Under the pieces are notes generated by a model. It saw only the letters and a list, made by a program, of their open reading frames with translations, was not told where the DNA came from and did not search any database. Of a DNA stretch of 64,000 nucleotides, positions 14,547-24,498 are shown one piece after another. Each line of letters starts with the position of its first letter. Position 1 is the stretch's first letter. The position numbers and the translations under genes are program-made. Origin of the DNA: Pseudoflavitalea rhizosphaerae (lineage in GTDB: Bacteria > Bacteroidota > Bacteroidia > Chitinophagales > Chitinophagaceae); assembly GCF_003991355.1 (NCBI RefSeq), contig NZ_RCSU01000011.1:186001-250000 (forward strand), in the 5' to 3' direction.

Positions 14547-17500
14547 CTACGCCAACCGGTACTCTATCATCAACGCGATATCTTTAAGTGCTATGTTGTT
14601 CAATACTGGCAGTCCCGGAGCCAGTTCATCCGGTTCAAACACGCCGGCATCATTTATGGTTATGGTCAAATTCACAGGTGCTGTTCCTGGTTGAAAAGCT
14701 GCAAAAATGGATGAAGGAATAGTGGCTGTGGGTTGCTGCAGATCCGGGTCCAGCATGAAAGATGTAATGTTGGCCGAACCACCGCCATTGCCGGTGATGG
14801 TAAGGTCCAGATCGATGGGTGGCAGCGAGCCTGATGAATCTTCAAGTTTGTCTTCATCAATTACCAACACCAGTTTGGCGCCGGTGATGGTCAATTCTCT
14901 TCCCTGCAGGAACAATGGGAAATGCTTTTCCGACAGTTCAAATGGTATGACTGTACCCGTTTGCTGATGGAACAACCTGTGGAAGGCGGTTGAAAATTCC
15001 TGCCTGATGCTGAACAGTCTGGGCAGGGAATTATTGGAAAGGGTATTGTGAATTTCACCAAGAATAGCGCCATTGTCTCCTTCCACCGTTTCCCGGAAAG
15101 CTCCATCATACTCTGCTGTATAACTGATATGCAGAATGATATCATTGATGGTATTGTAATCGAAGGGACGGAAGGATTTTGGTAAGAGCAATCCCCAGGT
15201 ACTATTGACTGCGCCTGCGCCTTCGAAGGGCATATATCGCTCATCCCTGAAATCGAGCCTGAATACCCCCGAGTCGTTCTGGCCGGTGCTGGTGGCGATT
15301 GTCACTGAGCGCATAGGCGGCACTGTGAGTAGTTGTTCATCGCCGGTTATTGCATCTTTTCGGATGAAACTTTCTTTCAACGAAAGGGTTGCGCTCACAT
15401 TGGTAAAGGGTCCCGTCACAGATGGAATGGTAATGCGCGCTGATTTGATACGGCGGCGGTATTGACCGGGATAAAAAAGATCGAAATACAATTCGGGAAT
15501 TGTAAACTCACACTCTCCGGTGGATTTCAATTGCAGCAATGCAGCCGGATCGATTTGCGCCAGTGAAAAAGCCTGGTCGATCTCCATTGTCCGATAATGT
15601 GTTTCCATGTATTTGCGTTCCATCGACCGCAGGTCTGACTGTAAACGTTCTCCTGCCAGTAATCCAACATGAGTGGCATCCCAGTAATTGCTATCCAGCA
15701 GCGGTGTGGTATCGTCGTTCTTTTCAAAGCGATAAGCCCGCTCCGCCATCCTTGCCATAGCCAGTGCGTCCTGGTAAGCGGCACGATGGAGCCGTTGCAG
15801 GTAGGTAGATAGCCATGTATACAAACCGAAATTGCTGAACTTGTTTTCGTAGTAGTCATAAGTTTCTTCGAGTTGTTGAATAGACAGGTCGTGCAACTCT
15901 TTCGATTTTTTGGAAATTTCAAGACGAACACGTGCACCATCGATTTGTTTTTCTATTTCCGACAGCTCGCTGTTTGTTTGGTCCAGTTGGAATTGCCATC
16001 CTTGTTCACGGCGTTGGAAATTGGCTTCCAGCGCCATCGAGTCGGATGCTTTCGCAAATGAATCTGCTATGAATCGCATCACCGTACCAAATTTCTCCAC
16101 ACTCTTTGATGATTCTTCGCCTCCGGTGGAGCTGGCCATACCCAGGATCTTGGGGATCATTTCCAGGCCGCCTGAAATTGCTGTGAGTGTAACTACTGAC
16201 GGCATCAAGAAGTTGCCGACATGTTTGGTCACTTGTTGCGCTTGTTCCCAACCCGTGAGACCTTCATCCAGCAGCAGGTTGTAATGCCCCTTTCTTTGTA
16301 AGATGGTTTCTTTTCTTCTTTCCAATGCTTCAATACCAAGTTCTGCAGCCTCAATTTCCTGGTCGCGCATTTTGGTGGAGAGCTTCATGATATTTTCCTG
16401 TTGCACAATGCGCATCCTGTTCAGTTCCTCGGCATCTTTTTTCTCCATTGCCGTGAGCAGTGCGGCGCCGAATGATTGCAACATACCGGTGTATTCCTTT
16501 GCCTTCATGATCAGGTAGCTGAAGCGATAAGGAGGCAGGTTGCCATTGAGATTGCTGAGAATGTCTTCCATCGAAAGTCCTTCCGCCCTGGCGCGCACCA
16601 GTAAACGGGGATCTATTTCCGGAGCAAATAAGGCCAGCTGCCTTTTCAGGCCGCTGAAATTCATACAGCGCCTGATCTTATACAGGCGATCGTCTACACG
16701 GTCCCAATAGGCCAGCAGGTCTTTATTACGTGGGATACAGAAGACGCGCGATTGTTGCAGGAAGGTGGTGCCGAAAGAAGCCAGGGGAAAGTATTTGTAC
16801 ATATCAAAAAGCTTCCATTGGGGACCCATGAAATAAACATCCTTGTTGAGCGCTGAAAAGGAATTACTTTTTTTAGCAGCTGCATTACCGGTCCAGGTCA
16901 TGCTGTCATCGCTTACGATACCTGCTGCATTTCCTGCACGAACGTTTACGTTGGTGTTTGCACTGCCACGGATATCAGGCTCGTCATTCGCCAGGGTTGT
17001 GGTAGACTCTGCTGCATATCTTTTCGCAAAATAGTTGCCTGTGGTAATATGCATTGCTGCTTTTGTACGGGATGCAAGCAACCCGGGAACCAGGTACCTG
17101 TTTTCTTCCGGGGCTTTTGTTGCACGGTACCTTCCGGCGCCTATACTTTCAACGCCAGCCACATAATCATCATCCCTGCGTCCATATTTCATTTTATGAT
17201 AGATGGCATCGAAGGTCATGGCGGCATCCCGCTCGTCATTACAATCGCCCAGCTCTGCCGGTCTTCTTCCCAATAGCTCGGCTGCCATAATATACAGCAG
17301 GGTGGCTTCATTGATGGATTCCATCGTATCCTGCGCAAAAAGGCTATCGCCCCAATCCAACAGGTTATCGATATACTTCATCACAATGTTCTTCATGTAT
17401 CCTCCCAATCTTAATCTTGCAATGGCATGCGGATTGAAAGGATCATTCTCGTATGCATAGATGGCGGCTTTGTCGTTCAGTTGTTCTTTGAGTGTTTGTA

Positions 17501-20500
17501 CTGTATGATTGCGGAATTCGATGAACTGCCAAACGCGGTCCAGTTCTCTTTTTTTCTTTTTTACCGGATCGGGTTCGGTGTAATAATCGAAAGGCAGTTT
17601 GTCTGAAGTTGGATTGAAAATATAATGGTACCAGCGCATGGCATCGGCATATTTCCCCTGGCTGTTCAGGTGGTTAGCGATCAGGTAGGGGATATGGAAA
17701 AAGATCTCCCTGAAATAAACGCCCATTGATCCGGTGGTATCCATCTTGCCTACATTCTTTTCAACATCGGGCAGCAGTGCAAAACCATTTACCGTTACAG
17801 GCAGGGAAGGTTCTTTCACTGACCATTCCTGGTAGTAGATATCCAGGAGTCCATCCATACCGGCTTCAAACAAACGTCTTTCCAGTTTTTCACTCAACCT
17901 GGTGCCGATACGTTTGAGGGCATACGGCCAGAAATCGATGCCTAACAAACGAGTGGTGCGATTGGCGTGGATATAAAGGAGATCCCCCTGGTAATCAAGA
18001 ATGCCATCTGTAAGTACGCCATTTACGATCTCAAGTTCCATGTTGCTGGTGGGCGAATAGGTGAGTAGTTTACCACGATCGAGCACAATTGGATACATAT
18101 CCCTCGCCCAGGTAGCTTCTGTATATTGCTTGCCGCTGGTATGCATCACAAAGTAACCGAATTCGATTCCATTATTTGCAAATGTCAATCGTCTGTAAGC
18201 GGGCGTTCTTGGTACGCTGAAACTGGGTGAGTAATTGGTTTGGGTAACCTTCCTGGCAAAGAGGTCTACCTTGCCAAGCATATCAAAACTTCTACCGTTG
18301 AGAGCGAGGGTACTGCCGGAACGTTGGGAAGGAAATACACGTGTCCATTTTTCTTCTTTTAAAGTATAGGCGTCGCGCGGTTCCACGTGCATGAATTGAA
18401 TATCGTTCGAATTGATTTCGTACCTGGGGCGAAACAGTCTTCTTACGGCAGGTTGGGTCATGTCTATCAGAACTTTGGAATCCGAAGTCCCGTACTCTAC
18501 AGGATAGGAAGTACTTTCCAAAACGCCTTCGCCTTCTTTGGCGGCTTTCTTGAGACCTTTTATGAAATGATCTGTAAAGATGAGCCCGGCAGCATCGGCA
18601 TCCAGCCCGGGTGGGATCACCAGGCCAAATAGCGTAGAGGATACCAGCTCACTCATAAAACCGGACCTTTCGGTTGCGCTTACCAGTGGGTCCCAGATAA
18701 GACCGGGGCCTTTCGAAAAAACCGAGTGGTCCAGTTGAAGCGTTTGAGGCGGCGTCCAGCTTCCGTCGAGGTTCAATGATGTGAATTTAACAATCATCGT
18801 ATGTTCATACCCGGCAAATACCTGGCTGCCTGCCAGCGTTTCATTCCTCGCTTTCGTAAAGATCTCTGTCCAGAATACGTACAATTTATTCCTGAAAATA
18901 ATGGGCGATACTTTGCGTACAGGGATCTGCACATTGATCTTTTCCCAGTTGCCCCATACGATCCCTTTATTGGTGTCAGGTTCCTGCGACTCGTAAATAT
19001 TCTCAACGGTACGATAATAATATTCTCCGGGGTCGCTGTTGGTACAGCCGAATAGATGCAATACGTCACGACTGCTGTTTTTATCGTGGTAAGAGCCTGC
19101 AATTTTCAGGTTTCCGATCTCGCTGAAACCTTTCATGTATTTGGCGTAAGCGTCCTGAACTGTTTGTGCATTGATGTCTTGTGTCAGCAATTCCGATTCA
19201 ATGTCTTTGAACAGGCTTGTTTTATCATCACGCAGATCGGGTTCGATATAATTTTCCGGCCAGAGGAACACTTTGCGATTGGCCTGCCATACCCTGAAAT
19301 TCTTCCGCCATTCCCATTCATGAACGGGGATATCTGTAGGCTGCACATGCAGGTTACCATCTTCACTTTGTTCCAGGTTCATGATGCATCGCTGGATGTA
19401 CAGTTGCAGGCTGGACAAACCGGCCACCACCCGAGATGTGCGTGCGCAACCCATCAGCTCTGTATCAATCAGGAAATAATGATAGAGATCGTTGGGGTAT
19501 TTGAACATTACGGGGTTCAGTACATGAATGAAATAGTCCGTCAATGCATCTCTTTTTTGCTCCCTGATCTTGTCTTCAAACGGTTCTATTTTTTCAAGGT
19601 ATTCTTCTTCCGTTTCATACTTGGTGCGAATGGCCGCTACAATGCTCTCCACGGCAGCGCTCAATCCATCGTAGTCTGTGGCCAGCATCAATGGCAGCGC
19701 TTCACCGCCAATGCCCAGGAATTGCACCATAGACACGCATTGCGCCAGTTTGTTCAGCGCCTCCAATGCGCGGTTGGCGGGCGCCAGGGTAACGGGATCG
19801 GAAACGGGGAACGGTAATACCTGGTTCAGCGATGTAATGATGCCCTGCTCTGCTTTCAGGAACTGCGATAATTCATCGAGGCTGTCATCGGCAAAACGCA
19901 TCGCGGTAGTGAAATCGAATGAAGTGAGCACAGTGAACAGAGCAGCTGTTTTGTCTTTCGCTTTTTTCAGTAATTGCAGGAAGAGGAAGGTTTGTTTGAT
20001 ATTGGCAAGAGTGGGAGCACCGTAATTTGTAATATGGAACAAAGCTGAACCCCCACCGGATTGCTGTTGCATAAACGTCAATGCTTCCACGGTAAATGCT
20101 TCATCTTTGAGCCAGGTGGAGAGTTTTTGTAATGACTGCATCAGTTGAACCAGCACAGGGGAATCTGCTGTACCATGTAAAAGTTGTGCAAGTGCATCAC
20201 TTGTGGCAGGAGACGTTAAGTCGAAGCCTGCCAGCGAAGCAAGCGCCCGCGATTTTTCTGAAGTGATGCCGAATTGCCTTGCCAGCATTACAGGAATTAT
20301 CTCGCCGGCATAATAGGCCAGGAGATGTTTTTTGGCGTCGTCTGCACTTAATGGGATACCGGCAGGTATAACGATAACAGAGCCGGGAGTATATGCAGGA
20401 GCAAGCCAGTACAATTCCGCCGATGCGGTGGGAAGATAGATGGCAGTATTGGTATCCAGTATACTTTGTGATTGAGCCCTGTTCAAGCCTGCCACGCCAA

Positions 20501-23500
20501 CGAATACATGATCGGGAATATCGGCAGCGCCTGGCTGCAGGTAAATGCTGAGCATTTCCCGGATATGGTTTTCCAACAGGGTTAATCCGGACGGCGATAA
20601 GGCAGCGGCTATCGCTGGTGGTATAATGATAGCAACCGTAGAAGGATCGGTAACGGTGGGGGATACCCGATACGACCGGATATTCGCCCGTTCAATTAAT
20701 GCAGTATTGGCCGCTATGATCTCCGCTGACTGCGCTTCAGTGATGCCGGGAAAATAACTGAAGAGCGTAGCGGCAAAGATCAGGTGCTGCTCAACAATCA
20801 CCTGGTCCATAATGCCTTCGGCAGCTTCTTTTCCATCGGGAATAATATAAGTCTCCGGAACAGGAAGACCAGTGAGGAACAGCAGGTCTTCCACCTTGAA
20901 TTTCGTTTCTTTCCACCAGTTTACGAGCTCTGCAATCGCAAACAGTTTTTCAGGCGAGTTGATCACCGTGGTGGATTGAATATTCATCAATGCGAAAAGC
21001 TGTGTTATGGAAATTTTCAAAGCCTTCGCCAGCCTTGCATGTCTGTACAACAGCGAGAGGGATGCATGGGTAAGTGTAAAACTGCCATCGGCTGCGCTAC
21101 CCAGGGAAGTTTTCAGGTTTTCGATCAACAGGTAAAGGTCATCATCATTCATGCCTAGACCTGCCAGCAGCCGGTGCAGGATGGCTGTTCCTGCATTATC
21201 GGGTAGGTCTGACCGGTAGGCAGGATGTTGAAAGTTGAGGGAGAGGGTTGCTGGATCCCATTCACCCTGTCTGATAAATGCAGGCAGGTTGAAAAGTTGC
21301 GAAAAGAAAGAACTTTTCCAGTTGACTGGTATCAATGTGAATAGTGATACCAGTTCAGGTATTTTAAGTTTCAGTTGTTTCTGTAAGGCAGACCATTGGC
21401 TCAACAGGTGAACGGGAATCGATTGGGCATCGGTAATGATACCTGCTTCGCGCAGGTAGAACAATACCTGGTCAAGCTCATCGATACTCCATTCCAAATT
21501 GCGTTTCAGCCGCAGGAAACGGTGCAGCCGGTCGAGGAAGGCAAGTGTGAGACCGTGTACCTGTTCTTTGTCTGGCTGTACACTGCCAGCGCTGGTGCTT
21601 GCCACGATGTTCACGGATTCAGCGCCATCCAGTGATACGAAACGAGTGTTTACAAGCTGCGTGAATTCTTTCCGGGAACATTCCATTCTTCGCAGGAATG
21701 GTTGTACATCCCGGGGGTTAATGATACCGGAGGCCGGGAATGGCATGCCATAAAGATCACTCAGGAAAGCCACTGTGGCATTAGGTGTAGTGATCAGCTC
21801 ATATTCCCTGAGTGATAATCGCAGTTGGGACTGCGGTATGATATGGGTTGGATCATCTCCATACTGCAATACGAGGCGGGCTATGTTCTCTCTCTTTACA
21901 GGAAAATGGTTCAGGTATATATCCAGTGCCTCCATAGGCATGAGGAAGGGCTGGTAAAAACTATTGATGGAAGGCAGGTCATACAATTTTTTGTACACGA
22001 ATGCCTCGATACCTGGCCGGTTGTTCATGGAACCGGAGTAGCCACTGCCGGGTCTTGAAGCGAGATAATTTTCCAGTATTTCCAAAATGATAACCAGGTA
22101 GGGGATCAGTTTATTGGTATTCTCGCAGGTGAGCGGCAGACCGTTCCAGAGATCTCTGCGGCGTACTTTGGGATTGAGGATATGATTGGCTTTGGCTCCT
22201 GAAAAATGTTCGTCCAGCACATTCTTTTGCAGGAAATCCATGAGGTCAACAAAATATGCTGCGGGGCTGATGATGGATTTGCAGTCATCGCATTGACAAT
22301 AATTCTGATTACCGAAAAGTGATGCAAAACCATCCAGCCGGTTTAGCCAGGGTTTTACCTGTGGGCCTTTGTAAATAGGCCCCAGCCAATCCAGCCCGCC
22401 ATAGATTACGTCAAGGATAGTACCTGTATTGGCCGTTAGTCCTTTTGTTATTTCAGCAGCAGCATCATAGTACCTGCGTGCCACTGCTTCTTCCATACCG
22501 GTATTGTTTTTGAACTTCGCATAACTATCGGAGGATACCTGGTATGCTGCATGGTACCCGTTCTCCATCAGGTTACGGGCGTCTTCCGTATCCATTGTTA
22601 CATGAAACATCCGCTGTCCCGAGCGTAGGTTGGCAAGTACCAGCTCCTGGTCTTTTTCAGAGATATTCTTAAATGAAAGCTGTTGAAGGTCTTCACTGTC
22701 TGGTGTATAATCGAGGGAGAGTAACGGGACGTCCTGGTTTTGACTGTAAAAGTTCTCCAGCAGGTTGATCCTTCTTTGTACTTCATTTATCTTTTCAGTT
22801 TCGGGAATATCTTTTTGTGCCAGTACGGTAGAGATATGCAGGCCGGGGTAGCGATTGATCGTCTTGTTCAGATCTTCATAGGGTTTACGCAATTTTTCCT
22901 GTTCGGCAGGAGGGATATCTGTCAACTGTAATTCGTCGAATGGTATTGCATTGAAGAGCTGAGCGTTCCCGCCGAGCAGTGGTGTTAACTGTTGCAGTTG
23001 TTTGGAAAACGGTCCCTTTTCCAGTGCCCGGTGCAGTGATATAAAAGATTGGTCCGGGTAGATCATTTCTACCTGTTTACGCAGGAAGGCTGCATATTCT
23101 ATTACCGTGGTTTCTTTGGGTATTTCGATTTGATTTTTGACGAGAAGATTTTCCCAGTCGCTGCGCCGCCAGGCAGCAAGGTTACGGAGAGCTTTTCCGT
23201 TCAAAGAGTTTTTGATCACTTCGGGTAAGCGTGTATTGCCCGCCGATAGCTGGATGATGTTCACATGAAGCCCCAGCGCAGCGGCATCTTTACCTGTCAA
23301 TATTTTCTCCTTTACCAGAGAATCCAGTAATTCATGGCTCATTTGATCGGTATCCAGGTCCCTGTTGATCAGTTGTTGTACCGGCGCTTCAGCAAGCCCG
23401 CTCATGGTTGCTGCTTTGATCAGGTCGGCCTTTCTCAGTTCTTTTGCGAAAAGTGCATTTTGTTCGAGCGGCAACTGTGGATTGAAAATAGCGTCGAGCC

Positions 23501-24476
23501 CGGACACGCCTGACCAATTCTGCATATGTTCTGCGATCTCCAGTTTTACAAGCGGCGACAAGCGGCTTTTCTGTGCCAGTTCGGTTATGGCTTCCTGTGG
23601 TGTTTGATTTTGCACTAAACCGGTCTGTTCCAGTTGCAGCTGGCGGATAAATACTTTTGCCTCCAAAGAGTTTTCGCTGAAGTAATTTACAAGGTCTTTA
23701 TGAAGTTGTTGTTCCGCCTTTTTTTGAAGTTTTTGGAATAGTTCAGGGTTCTTCTTCTGCAATTCCACCAGCGACAGTCCTGCCAATTCACTGATTGTTC
23801 CGATCTCTTTCCCGTCGAATACTGGTGCAGGGCGGAGCGGGGCAATATCATCGGGGTTCGATTTCAGTTCGATCACTATATCATACAACTTCCCTGAATT
23901 TTTGAAGGGCTTGTCTTCCGTGCTGTGAATGCAGGTTTCTCCCGTGAATACGCGAAAAAAGATATCCGGCGAATCTGAAATTTTCGGACTGGAGAAACGA
24001 GCTGCATCATAGGTGATGGTAAACACACCATTGAAGTCAGTACCCCTTGCTCCCAGGAAATCGCTTTTTTTATCGTCCCTGTCCCAGGCTTCCACTTTCA
24101 GGCCGGGCACGGGTTGTTTGGTTATGCTGTCTATCACCTTCCCCTGCGCAATATAATCGGGAGATTTATCTGCTTCTTCACTATTTATCTGAATGATTAT
24201 ATTGTCTGTTTCTTTCCACTGCGTGAGCGGTTTTTCTTCAGTGGAGTGGATCACTTCATTACCCTGATATAAGAGAAAGAACACGGCCGGTTGATCACGC
24301 GTTTCGTCCATAAACTGTTTTGGGTCGAACGGGATAGTAAATCTTCCTCGCTGGTCGCTGATTGCAAAACCAATCTGATCGCTTGCCTGGAGGTCTTTCT
24401 CCCAGGCGCTGATCTTCATTCCTGCAACGGGTTTTCCGGAGCGTGCGTCAAGGATGGCGCCTTTCAATATGATCAT
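14547..24476 (-). CDS. Tc toxin subunit A (TcA), with N-terminal transthyretin-like repeats
   Basis: This 3309-residue protein would be the pore-forming, receptor-binding subunit of an insecticidal-type toxin complex: it forms a pentameric bell that injects the TcB/TcC cargo. Residues 1-98 and 107-205 are two copies of a beta-sandwich module (GKPVAG..SAWEKD; KQPVPG..EAWDRD; each ending in an IHST motif) not present in classical TcA. VRP1-like sequence follows, with YCQCDDC and SPAAYFVDLMDFL near residues 725-750. The C-terminal third has the long helical translocation channel (about 2650-2950, including a glycine-rich hinge with SSTGGEESSKSVEKF). It ends with the typical beta-rich domain starting 'ELYFDLFYPGQYRRRIKSA' near 3000. 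Classical TcA is about 2500 residues. The start lies 22 bases after the stop of the TcB-TcC gene, so both form one operon. Confidence 0.85.
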   Translation of the reverse strand: MIILKGAILDARSGKPVAGMKISAWEKDLQASDQIGFAISDQRGRFTIPFDPKQFMDETRDQPAVFFLLYQGNEVIHSTEEKPLTQWKETDNIIIQINSEEADKSPDYIAQGKVIDSITKQPVPGLKVEAWDRDDKKSDFLGARGTDFNGVFTITYDAARFSSPKISDSPDIFFRVFTGETCIHSTEDKPFKNSGKLYDIVIELKSNPDDIAPLRPAPVFDGKEIGTISELAGLSLVELQKKNPELFQKLQKKAEQQLHKDLVNYFSENSLEAKVFIRQLQLEQTGLVQNQTPQEAITELAQKSRLSPLVKLEIAEHMQNWSGVSGLDAIFNPQLPLEQNALFAKELRKADLIKAATMSGLAEAPVQQLINRDLDTDQMSHELLDSLVKEKILTGKDAAALGLHVNIIQLSAGNTRLPEVIKNSLNGKALRNLAAWRRSDWENLLVKNQIEIPKETTVIEYAAFLRKQVEMIYPDQSFISLHRALEKGPFSKQLQQLTPLLGGNAQLFNAIPFDELQLTDIPPAEQEKLRKPYEDLNKTINRYPGLHISTVLAQKDIPETEKINEVQRRINLLENFYSQNQDVPLLSLDYTPDSEDLQQLSFKNISEKDQELVLANLRSGQRMFHVTMDTEDARNLMENGYHAAYQVSSDSYAKFKNNTGMEEAVARRYYDAAAEITKGLTANTGTILDVIYGGLDWLGPIYKGPQVKPWLNRLDGFASLFGNQNYCQCDDCKSIISPAAYFVDLMDFLQKNVLDEHFSGAKANHILNPKVRRRDLWNGLPLTCENTNKLIPYLVIILEILENYLASRPGSGYSGSMNNRPGIEAFVYKKLYDLPSINSFYQPFLMPMEALDIYLNHFPVKRENIARLVLQYGDDPTHIIPQSQLRLSLREYELITTPNATVAFLSDLYGMPFPASGIINPRDVQPFLRRMECSRKEFTQLVNTRFVSLDGAESVNIVASTSAGSVQPDKEQVHGLTLAFLDRLHRFLRLKRNLEWSIDELDQVLFYLREAGIITDAQSIPVHLLSQWSALQKQLKLKIPELVSLFTLIPVNWKSSFFSQLFNLPAFIRQGEWDPATLSLNFQHPAYRSDLPDNAGTAILHRLLAGLGMNDDDLYLLIENLKTSLGSAADGSFTLTHASLSLLYRHARLAKALKISITQLFALMNIQSTTVINSPEKLFAIAELVNWWKETKFKVEDLLFLTGLPVPETYIIPDGKEAAEGIMDQVIVEQHLIFAATLFSYFPGITEAQSAEIIAANTALIERANIRSYRVSPTVTDPSTVAIIIPPAIAAALSPSGLTLLENHIREMLSIYLQPGAADIPDHVFVGVAGLNRAQSQSILDTNTAIYLPTASAELYWLAPAYTPGSVIVIPAGIPLSADDAKKHLLAYYAGEIIPVMLARQFGITSEKSRALASLAGFDLTSPATSDALAQLLHGTADSPVLVQLMQSLQKLSTWLKDEAFTVEALTFMQQQSGGGSALFHITNYGAPTLANIKQTFLFLQLLKKAKDKTAALFTVLTSFDFTTAMRFADDSLDELSQFLKAEQGIITSLNQVLPFPVSDPVTLAPANRALEALNKLAQCVSMVQFLGIGGEALPLMLATDYDGLSAAVESIVAAIRTKYETEEEYLEKIEPFEDKIREQKRDALTDYFIHVLNPVMFKYPNDLYHYFLIDTELMGCARTSRVVAGLSSLQLYIQRCIMNLEQSEDGNLHVQPTDIPVHEWEWRKNFRVWQANRKVFLWPENYIEPDLRDDKTSLFKDIESELLTQDINAQTVQDAYAKYMKGFSEIGNLKIAGSYHDKNSSRDVLHLFGCTNSDPGEYYYRTVENIYESQEPDTNKGIVWGNWEKINVQIPVRKVSPIIFRNKLYVFWTEIFTKARNETLAGSQVFAGYEHTMIVKFTSLNLDGSWTPPQTLQLDHSVFSKGPGLIWDPLVSATERSGFMSELVSSTLFGLVIPPGLDADAAGLIFTDHFIKGLKKAAKEGEGVLESTSYPVEYGTSDSKVLIDMTQPAVRRLFRPRYEINSNDIQFMHVEPRDAYTLKEEKWTRVFPSQRSGSTLALNGRSFDMLGKVDLFARKVTQTNYSPSFSVPRTPAYRRLTFANNGIEFGYFVMHTSGKQYTEATWARDMYPIVLDRGKLLTYSPTSNMELEIVNGVLTDGILDYQGDLLYIHANRTTRLLGIDFWPYALKRIGTRLSEKLERRLFEAGMDGLLDIYYQEWSVKEPSLPVTVNGFALLPDVEKNVGKMDTTGSMGVYFREIFFHIPYLIANHLNSQGKYADAMRWYHYIFNPTSDKLPFDYYTEPDPVKKKKRELDRVWQFIEFRNHTVQTLKEQLNDKAAIYAYENDPFNPHAIARLRLGGYMKNIVMKYIDNLLDWGDSLFAQDTMESINEATLLYIMAAELLGRRPAELGDCNDERDAAMTFDAIYHKMKYGRRDDDYVAGVESIGAGRYRATKAPEENRYLVPGLLASRTKAAMHITTGNYFAKRYAAESTTTLANDEPDIRGSANTNVNVRAGNAAGIVSDDSMTWTGNAAAKKSNSFSALNKDVYFMGPQWKLFDMYKYFPLASFGTTFLQQSRVFCIPRNKDLLAYWDRVDDRLYKIRRCMNFSGLKRQLALFAPEIDPRLLVRARAEGLSMEDILSNLNGNLPPYRFSYLIMKAKEYTGMLQSFGAALLTAMEKKDAEELNRMRIVQQENIMKLSTKMRDQEIEAAELGIEALERRKETILQRKGHYNLLLDEGLTGWEQAQQVTKHVGNFLMPSVVTLTAISGGLEMIPKILGMASSTGGEESSKSVEKFGTVMRFIADSFAKASDSMALEANFQRREQGWQFQLDQTNSELSEIEKQIDGARVRLEISKKSKELHDLSIQQLEETYDYYENKFSNFGLYTWLSTYLQRLHRAAYQDALAMARMAERAYRFEKNDDTTPLLDSNYWDATHVGLLAGERLQSDLRSMERKYMETHYRTMEIDQAFSLAQIDPAALLQLKSTGECEFTIPELYFDLFYPGQYRRRIKSARITIPSVTGPFTNVSATLSLKESFIRKDAITGDEQLLTVPPMRSVTIATSTGQNDSGVFRLDFRDERYMPFEGAGAVNSTWGLLLPKSFRPFDYNTINDIILHISYTAEYDGAFRETVEGDNGAILGEIHNTLSNNSLPRLFSIRQEFSTAFHRLFHQQTGTVIPFELSEKHFPLFLQGRELTITGAKLVLVIDEDKLEDSSGSLPPIDLDLTITGNGGGSANITSFMLDPDLQQPTATIPSSIFAAFQPGTAPVNLTITINDAGVFEPDELAPGLPVLNNIALKDIALMIEYRLA

Positions 24477-24498
24477 AGAAGGTAAGTTGAATATAGTT

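Noticed and set aside
19056-19817. 253-codon open frame on the plus strand inside the TcA gene
   Set aside because: It lies opposite the clearly coding TcA frame and has no recognisable domain.
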